Assembly: GCF_009933135.1 (NCBI RefSeq)
Contig: NZ_MAEH01000014.1
Coordinates: forward strand, 310,001-374,000
Direction: 5' to 3'
DNA length: 64,000 nt
DNA from: Candidatus Enterococcus leclercqii
Lineage (GTDB): Bacteria > Bacillota > Bacilli > Lactobacillales > Enterococcaceae
Each line of letters starts with the position of its first letter. Within the stretch, counting starts at the first letter, position 1. Both the position numbers and the translations under genes were made by a program. The notes under the pieces were generated by a model. That model ran no database searches and had not been told where the DNA came from. It worked only from the letters and a program-made list of their open reading frames with translations. This document shows positions 15,433 to 23,098 of the stretch, in pieces.

Positions 15433-16317
15433 ATGCAGGAAAATTTAAAATTAGTAATCATTACAGGAATGAGTGGTGCCGGTAAAACGGTAGCCATCCA
15501 AAGTTTTGAAGATATGGGTTTCTTTTGTATCGACAATATGCCACCCTCTCTGATTCCCAAGTTTTGGGAGCTGATCAAAGAGTCGGGGAAAATCACCAAG
15601 ATCGCATTGGTAGTAGATCTGCGTTCTCGTTCATTTTTTGAGGAAATCCAAAATATGCTGATTGATATTGAGAATACCAATTTTATCGATACACAAGTGT
15701 TGTTTTTGGATGCTTCAGATGAGGAACTGGTATCTCGCTATAAAGAAACCCGCAGGACGCATCCGATGGCAATGGACGGCCTAGTTACTGAAGGAATTCG
15801 CAAAGAACGGGCGATTTTAGGGGACTTGAAAACAAAAGCCACCATGGTGATTGATACAACTATGCTAACCCCAAGGCAACTGCGGGAAAAAATCATTGCC
15901 GAGTTTAAGACTTCTGAGACACAAGGCTTTCGCATTGAAATGGTTTCCTTTGGCTTTAAATACGGATTGCCTATTGATGCGGATATCGTGATGGACGTTC
16001 GCTTTTTGCCTAATCCCCACTATATCCAAGATTTGCGGCCTTTGACTGGAATGGATCAGCCGGTGTACGACTATGTTATGTCTTTTCCGGAGACAGAGGA
16101 ATTTTACCAGCGCTTTTTAGGTTTGTTGCAGACAATCATGCCCGGCTATGTGAAAGAAGGCAAGAGCAGTTTGACTGTAGCTATCGGCTGTACAGGTGGG
16201 CAGCATCGCTCAGTGGCATTGACTGAGCGGGTCGGTCATGCTCTGGCGCAAGACTACAAGGTGAACATCACCCATCGTGACAAAGACAAACGTAAAGAGA
16301 CGGTGAATCGCTCATGA
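15433..16317 (+). CDS. rapZ: RNase adapter / nucleotide-binding protein RapZ (YvcJ)
   Basis: A 294-residue RapZ family protein. In E. coli RapZ controls GlmS through sRNA decay; in Bacillus YvcJ is a GTP/ATP-binding protein that affects competence. The P-loop GMSGAGKT is near residue 14-21; [10 protein letters not shown] and the C-terminal [12 protein letters not shown] are diagnostic. AAGGAG 9 nt before ATG 15433 decides the start over ATG 15388. It overlaps yvcK by ATGA. In this window it shares the amino-sugar theme with yvcK and glmM, but no GlmY/GlmZ-like RNA is evident. Confidence 0.95.
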   Translation: MQENLKLVIITGMSGAGKTVAIQSFEDMGFFCIDNMPPSLIPKFWELIKESGKITKIALVVDLRSRSFFEEIQNMLIDIENTNFIDTQVLFLDASDEELVSRYKETRRTHPMAMDGLVTEGIRKERAILGDLKTKATMVIDTTMLTPRQLREKIIAEFKTSETQGFRIEMVSFGFKYGLPIDADIVMDVRFLPNPHYIQDLRPLTGMDQPVYDYVMSFPETEEFYQRFLGLLQTIMPGYVKEGKSSLTVAIGCTGGQHRSVALTERVGHALAQDYKVNITHRDKDKRKETVNRS

Positions 16318-17312
16318 AAATGAAAACCTATCGGATCAGAAAGCCAAAAGTGGTGGTGATTGGCGGGGGTACCGGCTTGCCGGTCATTTTGAACAGTCTG
16401 CGCAGCGAAAGTGTGGAAATTACGGCTGTGGTAACTGTGGCTGATGATGGCGGTTCCAGCGGTGAAATTAGAGAGTCCATCGCAATGGCACCACCGGGAG
16501 ATCTTCGCAATGTTTTAGTTGCTATGTCCGATATGCCAAAACTGTACTCAGACATTTTCCAATATCGTTTTAAGAAAGAGGACAAGTTTTTAGCAAATCA
16601 CGCCTTGGGCAATCTGATTATTGCAGCAATTGCTGAAATGCGAGGCAGTACCTACGATGCTGTACAACTTTTGACGAAGATGATGCATGTTGACGGTCAT
16701 GTCTATCCCAGCAGCGAAAAACCATTGGTGCTCCATGCAGTGTTCAAAGACGGTACAGAAGCCGTAGGAGAGTCTAAGATTGCTCGAGATCGCAAAACCA
16801 TTGAGCGGGTATTTGTTCGCAACCAGGATGGCGAGCATGAAGCAAAGGCTGCGCGAAAAGTTGTGACATCAATTATGGAGGCCGATATGATCGTCTTGGG
16901 CCCAGGCAGTCTCTTTACGAGCATTTTGCCTAACTTGATGATTTCTGAAATCGGTGAAGCCGTGCGCAAAAGCAGTGCGGAGACAGTCTATATCTGCAAC
17001 ATTATGACGCAAAAAGGCGAGACGGAACACTTTACTGATGCCAACCACGTGGAAGTGTTGCATGAACATCTTCAGGACCAATTTATCGATACGGTTTTGG
17101 TAAATACGGAAAAAGTGCCTGAAGGATATATGGATTTTGAGATTTATGATGAATATCTAGTACAAGTCAAACACGATTTCAAGGGCTTGCGGGCGCAAAA
17201 TTGTCGCGTTGTTTCAACGGACTTTTTGAAGCTGCGAGACGGTGGTGTTTTCCATGATGGGGACAAAGTAGTCGAGGAGCTGCTGACGATTTTGTATGGT
17301 GCGAAAAATTAA
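16314..17312 (+). CDS. yvcK: Gluconeogenesis/cell-wall factor YvcK (GlmR), UDP-sugar-binding
   Basis: A 332-residue CofD-like protein. In Bacillus and Listeria this family binds UDP-GlcNAc and directs carbon to peptidoglycan precursors through GlmS. The N-terminal [14 protein letters not shown] dinucleotide-fold motif, [11 protein letters not shown] and PPGDLRN are characteristic. The start codon overlaps the rapZ stop (ATGA), indicating coupling. whiA follows after 36 bp, the conserved rapZ-yvcK-whiA order of Firmicutes. Confidence 0.95.
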   Translation: MKMKTYRIRKPKVVVIGGGTGLPVILNSLRSESVEITAVVTVADDGGSSGEIRESIAMAPPGDLRNVLVAMSDMPKLYSDIFQYRFKKEDKFLANHALGNLIIAAIAEMRGSTYDAVQLLTKMMHVDGHVYPSSEKPLVLHAVFKDGTEAVGESKIARDRKTIERVFVRNQDGEHEAKAARKVVTSIMEADMIVLGPGSLFTSILPNLMISEIGEAVRKSSAETVYICNIMTQKGETEHFTDANHVEVLHEHLQDQFIDTVLVNTEKVPEGYMDFEIYDEYLVQVKHDFKGLRAQNCRVVSTDFLKLRDGGVFHDGDKVVEELLTILYGAKN

Positions 17313-17348
17313 AACAGTTGCCACAGCTAAGAGGAAGGAGGGGAAGAG

Positions 17349-18284
17349 ATGTCATTTGCTGCCGATGTGAAAAAAGAATTGACGACGTTGGAAGTCCATC
17401 GAGAACACGCCAAAGCTGAATTAGCGGCGCTGATTCGAATGAACGGGTCTTTGAGTCTGACCAATCATCAATTTGTCTTGAATGTTCAGACCGAAAATGC
17501 AGCGATTGCCCGTCGCATCTATACTTTGTTGAAGGATCATTTTGATGTGCGTAGTGAGCTGTTGGTTCGTCGAAAAATGAAATTGAAAAAGAACAATGTC
17601 TATATTGTTCGACTAAAACAAGAGACAGAGCGTGTCTTGACGGAATTGGACATTATGGACGGCATGATGTTTCATAGTCACGTATCTAATGAAATCATGG
17701 GCAATGCGCAAAAGATGCGTTCTTATCTCCGAGGGGCATTTATGGCTTCTGGTTCCGTGAACAATCCTGAAACCAGTCGTTATCATCTGGAGATTTACTC
17801 CATTTATGAAGAGCACAATCAGGATATTTGCGATATGTTGAATTATTACGATTTGAATGCCCGCACGCTGGAACGACGAAATGGCTATATTGCCTATTTG
17901 AAAGGCGCTGAAAAGATTGCTGATTTTTTAACACTAATCGGGGCGACCAATTCCATGTTGAAGTTTGAAGATGTTCGAATCGTGAGGGATATGCGCAATT
18001 CGGTAAATCGTCTAGTAAACTGTGAGACGGCCAATATGAACAAAACCATTGATGCGGCTTCCAAACAAATTGACAACATACACTTTATCGAAAATCACGT
18101 TGGCTTGCAGGCCCTTCCTGAAAAACTACAGGAAATTGCCGAGCTGCGTTTGGAGCATCCAGAAATCAGTTTGAAAGAACTGGGAGAAATGATTCCCTCC
18201 GGTGCTATCTCCAAATCGGGCATCAATCATCGGATTCGAAAAATTAATGAATTTGCCGATCAGCTTAGAAATAATCTGATTTAA
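17349..18284 (+). CDS. whiA: DNA-binding protein WhiA
   Basis: A 311-residue WhiA with two LAGLIDADG-type repeats without nuclease residues ([21 protein letters not shown] in the first half) and a C-terminal HTH ([25 protein letters not shown]). In Bacillus it influences cell division and chromosome segregation. The ribosome binding site GAAGGAGGGG is strong. Last gene of the rapZ operon; a terminator follows. Confidence 0.97.
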   Translation: MSFAADVKKELTTLEVHREHAKAELAALIRMNGSLSLTNHQFVLNVQTENAAIARRIYTLLKDHFDVRSELLVRRKMKLKKNNVYIVRLKQETERVLTELDIMDGMMFHSHVSNEIMGNAQKMRSYLRGAFMASGSVNNPETSRYHLEIYSIYEEHNQDICDMLNYYDLNARTLERRNGYIAYLKGAEKIADFLTLIGATNSMLKFEDVRIVRDMRNSVNRLVNCETANMNKTIDAASKQIDNIHFIENHVGLQALPEKLQEIAELRLEHPEISLKELGEMIPSGAISKSGINHRIRKINEFADQLRNNLI

Positions 18285-18296
18285 GGATACAAAAAA

Positions 18297-18341
18297 ACCA
18301 GTGCCATTCCGAATTTACAGTCGAGATGACGCTGGTCTTTT
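18297..18341. terminator. Bidirectional terminator between whiA and the DsbA-like gene
   Basis: ACCAGTG/CGCTGGT outer stem (18297-18303 with 18330-18336) with weaker inner pairing, CTTTT on the plus side and an A-run (T-run for the minus strand) on the other. Confidence 0.7.
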
Positions 18342-18355
18342 CTATTTCTGAAGGG

Positions 18356-18871
18356 TCAAACAAGAAAATCTGTCAGGGCCTCAGGAGAGATGCTTTCATC
18401 AAAAATATGTTCATCTAAAATCACAGTGGGAACGAATTGGATATTGGCTGCAGTCGCTTCTGCTTTGATTGCCGCTGTAGTTGCGGGATCTGCAGCTTCT
18501 TGTAAGCCCAGTTGAGTATGGGCGAATTCGGCTGTTTCCTCCAAAGAAAGATCGCCCCATTCTTTTTGTGTGGCAAAAATCGCGTCAATGGCGGCCAATG
18601 CGGCAACTGGGTCATTCTTTGGAACAAAACGATGCATGACATTGCCGCGCTGCAGACTCTCTTTGTCTTTGTCATAGAGTTTGATGACCCGGTACACGCG
18701 ACCGTCTGCAACGGCTTGCTTCAGTATTTCCTCAGACAATTGGTGCCATTTGCGGCAATACGGACAGCGTAGATTGATGAATTCCAGCAGCGTGTGGCGA
18801 GCATGGGGATCACCAATTTTAATGCCGTGGCGGGGTGTCGTTTGTTGTGGGTCAATACGTGTGATATCCAT
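18356..18871 (-). CDS. DsbA-family thioredoxin-fold protein
   Basis: A 171-residue thioredoxin-fold protein with active-site CPYC (about 36-39) in LEFINLRCPYCRKWHQL and a cis-proline-like FVPTVIL near the C-terminus. An alpha-helical insert separates them, as in DsbA. There is no signal peptide or membrane helix, so it should act in the cytoplasm as a thiol-disulfide oxidoreductase. It lacks the features of YjbH. GAGG is placed 9 nt before the ATG. Monocistronic and convergent with whiA. Confidence 0.82.
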   Translation of the reverse strand: MDITRIDPQQTTPRHGIKIGDPHARHTLLEFINLRCPYCRKWHQLSEEILKQAVADGRVYRVIKLYDKDKESLQRGNVMHRFVPKNDPVAALAAIDAIFATQKEWGDLSLEETAEFAHTQLGLQEAADPATTAAIKAEATAANIQFVPTVILDEHIFDESISPEALTDFLV

Positions 18872-19020
18872 AAAAGCCAGCCTCTTTTCTTTAGTAATCT
18901 TCTATAAGTCAGTGTAATCAAATTTTTGCTTCTTGGAAAGAAAATTGTTTAAGCGAAAAAATACAAATCCAGTTACCTTAAGGCTTTTTCAATGAAAATA
19001 CCGTCAAAATTTCAAGGTTA

Positions 19021-19029
19021 TGGTATACT
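19021..19029 (+). promoter_or_regulatory. Extended -10 promoter of cdaA-cdaR
   Basis: TGG-TATACT lies 36 bp before the chosen cdaA ATG. The frame's first ATG (19020) falls inside this promoter and is therefore rejected as a start. Confidence 0.65.
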
Positions 19030-19064
19030 GTTTAAGGAATAAAGAGCGGAAAGGGCGTCTGCCT

Positions 19065-19949
19065 ATGTCTTTTAATCTAACGGAATTCTTAGATTTCAAT
19101 TATTGGAAACAACTGTTTACCACCGATGTATTTTCTGTCGGCTTTTTGATCAATGTCCTGGATATTCTGGTAGTTTGGTACATTATCTATAAGCTGATTC
19201 AATTGGTGCGAGGTACAAAGGCAATCCAGCTATTCAAAGGGGTGGCAATCTTTATTGCAATTCGTTTTGGTGCGGAGCTGATCGGGTTGCATACCTTGTC
19301 TTGGTTGATGGATCAAGTTATCACCTATGGGGTCATCGCGGCGATTGTTATTTTTCAGCCGGAGATTCGGCGGGGATTGGAACATTTGGGAAGAAGCACG
19401 CTGTTTAGAACCACTAAGCAGGAACAACGGGAAGAAGAAAAACTCATTAAAGCTTTGGACAAAGCTGTGCAATATATGTCGAAACGACGAATTGGTGCTT
19501 TGATCACTATCGAGCGCAATACCGGCTTGGAAGAGTATATTGAGACGGGAATCCCGCTAGATGCAGATATTTCCGGTGAGCTGTTTATCAATATCTTTAT
19601 CCCTAATACGCCACTCCATGATGGAGCTGTAATCGTGCGTCAAGATAAAATCGCAGTAGCCTGTGCATATCTGCCGCTGTCAGAAAGCATGCTGATTCCA
19701 AAAGAGTTTGGGACACGGCATCGGGCAGCTGTTGGAGTCAGTGAAGTTAGCGATGCCTTGACTGTCGTGGTTTCGGAAGAGACCGGGGATGTTAGTGTGA
19801 CTTTGAATAATGAGTTGCGTCCAGGCTTGTCTCAAGAAGAGTTTTTGGAGACGCTCCATCGTGAGTTGATGGATGAAGAAAAAACTGATAATAAACGTAG
19901 TATCCTCCAGTCCTTCATTGATGGTGTGACAAAAGGAGGTAAAAAATGA
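19065..19949 (+). CDS. cdaA: Diadenylate cyclase CdaA
   Basis: A 294-residue membrane cyclase that makes c-di-AMP from two ATP. Three N-terminal hydrophobic segments (about 20-100) precede the DAC domain with DGA (186-188, after PNTPLH) and RHR (218-220, in GTRHRAA), the catalytic and ATP-binding motifs. The conserved order cdaA-cdaR-glmM follows; in other Firmicutes CdaR and GlmM bind CdaA and inhibit it. The cdaA stop overlaps cdaR by ATGA. The ribosome binding site is weak (AAAGGG). Confidence 0.96.
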   Translation: MSFNLTEFLDFNYWKQLFTTDVFSVGFLINVLDILVVWYIIYKLIQLVRGTKAIQLFKGVAIFIAIRFGAELIGLHTLSWLMDQVITYGVIAAIVIFQPEIRRGLEHLGRSTLFRTTKQEQREEEKLIKALDKAVQYMSKRRIGALITIERNTGLEEYIETGIPLDADISGELFINIFIPNTPLHDGAVIVRQDKIAVACAYLPLSESMLIPKEFGTRHRAAVGVSEVSDALTVVVSEETGDVSVTLNNELRPGLSQEEFLETLHRELMDEEKTDNKRSILQSFIDGVTKGGKK

Positions 19950-21169
19950 TCCAACCGAAAATTCGTAGCAATCTTTTATACGGTTTGATTGCATTGGTCT
20001 TTGCCTTGATTTTGTTTTTTAATGCTAACGGAAGAGGATTGGGCTCACCGCTGACTGGTGGTGTTACACCAGAAGCTTACGAGGAGACCGTCAGCAATGT
20101 CCGTATCGAGCCTGTTTACGACAATACCAAATATTATATCCACGGATTTAATCCTACTGTTTCAGTGAAGTTGAAAAGTGTCAACCGAATTCAGCTGAAT
20201 ACCGAAGCCAATGCGGATACTCGCGGGTTTCGCGTAATTGCCGATTTGACCGGGTTGGGAGAAGGAAACCATGAAGTCAAACTGCAATTGCAAAATATGA
20301 GTTCTGCTGTCGAAGGAACCATTGAACCCACGACGATTACAGTCACCATCGAGAGCCGTGCCTCAGCTAAAATGAAAGTCGAGCCAGGTGTCTCTACAAC
20401 AAATTTATCAGAAGGCTTTGCTATTGATAAAGTAGCAGTCGATCCTGAAGAGGTTACCGTTACAACAGGAAGTCAAACGCTCTCAGAGATTCATCGTTTA
20501 GTTGCAACGGTAGATCCCGCCAAAATCACCGATCACAATACCGAAGAAAAGGCTAGGGTGCAGGCCTTGGACCAAGAAGGCAACGTTTTGAGTGCCGAAA
20601 TTGATCCAGCGGAAGTTACTGTCAAAGTGACCTTGACTGCTCCACAAAAACAAGTTGGACTTTATACAGAGCAGACAGGAACACCGGCATCCGGGGTTGC
20701 AGGCTATCGGATAGAACTGGCTAGTAACTCGGCCATCATTAGCGGAAAACAAAGTGCCTTGGATGAAATGGAGACGCTCTCGGTTCCTGTAGACATTTCG
20801 GGGATTAGTCAGAAAACAACACGCAAAGTGCATATTCCGGTTCCGGATGGCCTAGCAGTCGAGCCAACGGAAGTGACAGTGACGATTACACCACAAATGA
20901 ATACCACAACGACTCAAAACAGCAGTTCGCAACAGAACACGGGAAATACTCAACAGTCCTCTACTTCCGAAGCAGGTACCTCTGAAGAAAAGCCAACCAG
21001 TGACGAAAGCAGTTCAACTAGCGATGACACGAGTTCTTCTGATGCTGAAAAAACGACGGAGACCTCCAATGAAGAAAAGCCGACGGAGTCTAAGGAAAAA
21101 AATGAAACCGCTGTGGATTCAACAACACTTAGTGAGACAGCTACAGATGCCCAGGTAGCCATGCGGTAA
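19946..21169 (+). CDS. cdaR: CdaA regulatory protein CdaR (YbbR repeats)
   Basis: A 407-residue exported, membrane-anchored regulator. One N-terminal helix (about 8-28) is followed by about three to four YbbR repeats (to about residue 320; repeated DPxEVTV signatures) and a low-complexity Ser/Thr/Glu tail (about 320-407). The tail is longer and more Ser/Thr-rich than in Bacillus CdaR and may span or contact the wall. It follows cdaA with an ATGA overlap and AAAGGAGG inside the cdaA end. Confidence 0.92.
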   Translation: MIQPKIRSNLLYGLIALVFALILFFNANGRGLGSPLTGGVTPEAYEETVSNVRIEPVYDNTKYYIHGFNPTVSVKLKSVNRIQLNTEANADTRGFRVIADLTGLGEGNHEVKLQLQNMSSAVEGTIEPTTITVTIESRASAKMKVEPGVSTTNLSEGFAIDKVAVDPEEVTVTTGSQTLSEIHRLVATVDPAKITDHNTEEKARVQALDQEGNVLSAEIDPAEVTVKVTLTAPQKQVGLYTEQTGTPASGVAGYRIELASNSAIISGKQSALDEMETLSVPVDISGISQKTTRKVHIPVPDGLAVEPTEVTVTITPQMNTTTTQNSSSQQNTGNTQQSSTSEAGTSEEKPTSDESSSTSDDTSSSDAEKTTETSNEEKPTESKEKNETAVDSTTLSETATDAQVAMR

Positions 21170-21192
21170 ACCAGAAATGAAAAAAGGCTATT

Positions 21193-21247
21193 CACGAGAA
21201 AAAGGCGAGAAAAAGTGAAATCGACAAAACCTCTTGCTTTTTTCGTG
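21193..21247 (+). terminator. Weak terminator-like hairpin after cdaR
   Basis: CACGA and CTCTTGC-TTTTTT-CGTG arms pair imperfectly (21193-21209 with 21231-21247), with the T-run inside the stem. It could partly uncouple glmM from cdaAR. Confidence 0.4.
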
Positions 21248-21272
21248 TCAAATCTTCAGAATGATACAAAGC

Positions 21273-21349
21273 GATAAGCAACTATGCAAAAGAGCAGACG
21301 GATAATAAGTACGATTACAGGTGCTTATCTGTGTTGTAACACTTTTTTT
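21273..21349 (+). promoter_or_regulatory. Structured leader in front of glmM
   Basis: GATAAGCA (21273-21280) pairs with TGCTTATC (21322-21329), directly followed by GTGT-TGTA-ACAC and T7 (to about 21349). The arrangement, a long-range 8-bp helix and then a short hairpin with T-run 50 bp before glmM, looks like an attenuator. It is not a glmS ribozyme. Regulation is inference. Confidence 0.3.
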
Positions 21350-21397
21350 GAAAAATAAAACGCAAATCTTTATTTTAAAAGAGCGAGGAGTATCAAT

Positions 21398-22753
21398 ATG
21401 GGAAAATATTTTGGAACTGATGGTGTCAGAGGCGAAGCAAATGTTGAATTGACGCCGGAATTAGCATTTAAACTTGGCCGTTGCGGCGGATATGTCTTAA
21501 GTCAACATGAAAGCGGAGATCAACGTCCCCGCGTACTAGTTGGACGAGATACACGGATTTCCGGACAGATGTTGGAAAATGCCTTGATTGCGGGACTGCT
21601 TTCAGTTGGAATCGAAGTCTTTCAATTGGGTGTGATCTCTACACCTGGGGTTGCTTACTTGACCCGCGTGCAAAAAGCCAGCGCCGGTGTTATGATTTCA
21701 GCTTCTCATAATCCTGCTCAAGACAACGGCATCAAATTCTTTGGCGGCGACGGCTTCAAGCTGGTGGATGATCAAGAGTTGGAAATCGAGGCTCTCTTGG
21801 ATGCTAAAGAAGATCTGCTGCCACGTCCGTCGGCAGAAGGTCTAGGTTCAGTGGAAGAATTTCCTGAAGGCTTGCTGAAGTACTCCCAATTTTTGGAACA
21901 AACGATTCCTGGTGATCTTTCAGGACTTAAAGTTTGTTTGGACGCGGCAAATGGTGCAACGGCGACTTCTGTTAATCGTTTGTTCGCTGATTTGGAGACA
22001 GAATTTTATACCATCGGAACAAATCCGAATGGGTTAAACATCAATGCCGGTGTCGGCTCCACCCATCCAGAAAAACTGGCTGAATTTGTTTTGGAGAAAG
22101 GCGCCGACGTTGGGTTGGCATTTGATGGTGACGGTGATCGTGTTATTGCAGTTGATGAATTGGGAAATATCGTTGACGGTGATAAAATCATGTACATCTG
22201 TGCCAAATACCTGGCGTCTAAAAAACGTTTGAAACAAGATACCATCGTTACGACGGTTATGAGTAATTTGGGCTTTCACAAAGCAGTGGAAAGCATCGGT
22301 TTAAAAGATGTGATTACACAAGTCGGTGACCGCTATGTGGTAGAAGAGATGCGTAAAAACGACTATAATTTTGGTGGCGAGCAGTCCGGCCACATGATCT
22401 TTTTAGATTTCAACACGACAGGTGACGGTATGCTTTCTGGTATTCAGTTGTTGAATATCATGAAACAGACGGGTAAGAAGTTGTCTGAGTTGGCAGAAGA
22501 AGTGACGATTTATCCACAAAAATTGGTTAATATCCGCGTATCTAATAAGGACGGCGCCATGGAAGTTCCGGCTATTAAAGCAGTCATTGATGAAGCCGAA
22601 GCGGAAATGAATGGCGAGGGTCGGATCCTCGTGCGACCTTCTGGGACAGAACCGCTCCTGCGAGTGATGGCAGAAGCCCCAACGGATGAAAAAGTTAACT
22701 ATTATGTAGAAAAAATTGCTAAGATCGTTCGTGATGAAATCGGATTGGATTAA
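21398..22753 (+). CDS. glmM: Phosphoglucosamine mutase GlmM
   Basis: A 451-residue enzyme converting glucosamine-6-phosphate to glucosamine-1-phosphate for UDP-GlcNAc synthesis. The phosphoserine loop ISASHNP places the catalytic Ser at 103; the metal loop DGDGDR and the C-terminal phosphate loop [11 protein letters not shown] are intact. GCGAGGAG is the ribosome binding site. It follows cdaA-cdaR, the arrangement in which GlmM also acts as a CdaA inhibitor in other Firmicutes. A structured 3' element follows. Confidence 0.98.
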   Translation: MGKYFGTDGVRGEANVELTPELAFKLGRCGGYVLSQHESGDQRPRVLVGRDTRISGQMLENALIAGLLSVGIEVFQLGVISTPGVAYLTRVQKASAGVMISASHNPAQDNGIKFFGGDGFKLVDDQELEIEALLDAKEDLLPRPSAEGLGSVEEFPEGLLKYSQFLEQTIPGDLSGLKVCLDAANGATATSVNRLFADLETEFYTIGTNPNGLNINAGVGSTHPEKLAEFVLEKGADVGLAFDGDGDRVIAVDELGNIVDGDKIMYICAKYLASKKRLKQDTIVTTVMSNLGFHKAVESIGLKDVITQVGDRYVVEEMRKNDYNFGGEQSGHMIFLDFNTTGDGMLSGIQLLNIMKQTGKKLSELAEEVTIYPQKLVNIRVSNKDGAMEVPAIKAVIDEAEAEMNGEGRILVRPSGTEPLLRVMAEAPTDEKVNYYVEKIAKIVRDEIGLD

Positions 22754-22769
22754 GGCAAGCAGTTTCCAA

Positions 22770-22878
22770 AAAGGTTTGTGATAAGCAGCTGGTCACACTT
22801 CTTTAAAAGAAACACGACCAAATGTGAGCCACAATAAAAAGAAGCCACTTCTGTTAAAGAATCGAAGTGGCTTCTTTT
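22770..22878 (+). ncRNA. Structured 3' element with terminator, copy B, after glmM
   Basis: TGTGAT-N9-GTCACA hairpin (22777-22797), a 27-nt linker ending CCAAATG, then a perfect 11-bp terminator GAAGCCACTTC/GAAGTGGCTTC (22841-22874) with TTTT. It is homologous to the element at 10970-11089, with the same spacing through the first 48 nt. Both begin within 30 nt of a stop codon of otherwise unrelated genes. Confidence 0.55.
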
Positions 22879-23037
22879 CATTGTTAAAAAAAATTTCAAA
22901 TACAGACTTTCTCCGGATGGAAATGTTCCCTCTACGGACTCTGACGCAACGATTAGGCAACTATTTTTTGATAGTTTATAAAGTGCAGTCCTTTTTGATG
23001 ATTTTCAGTGGTGATTAAGGATAAGTAGGGACCGCGG

Positions 23038-23067
23038 TTGCTCCATGCTAGATGGGTGTAGTATAAT
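23038..23067 (+). promoter_or_regulatory. Promoter of dinG
   Basis: TTGCTC (23038-23043), an 18-bp spacer and TATAAT (23062-23067), 31 bp before the chosen start. No LexA box is visible, so despite its name dinG is probably not SOS-controlled here. Confidence 0.6.
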
Positions 23068-23098
23068 TTTTCTCGATGCAGTAGAGAGGATGACAAAT

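Noticed and set aside
21250-21397. glmS-type ribozyme or known riboswitch before glmM
   Set aside because: No ribozyme core signature, and the downstream gene is glmM, not glmS.
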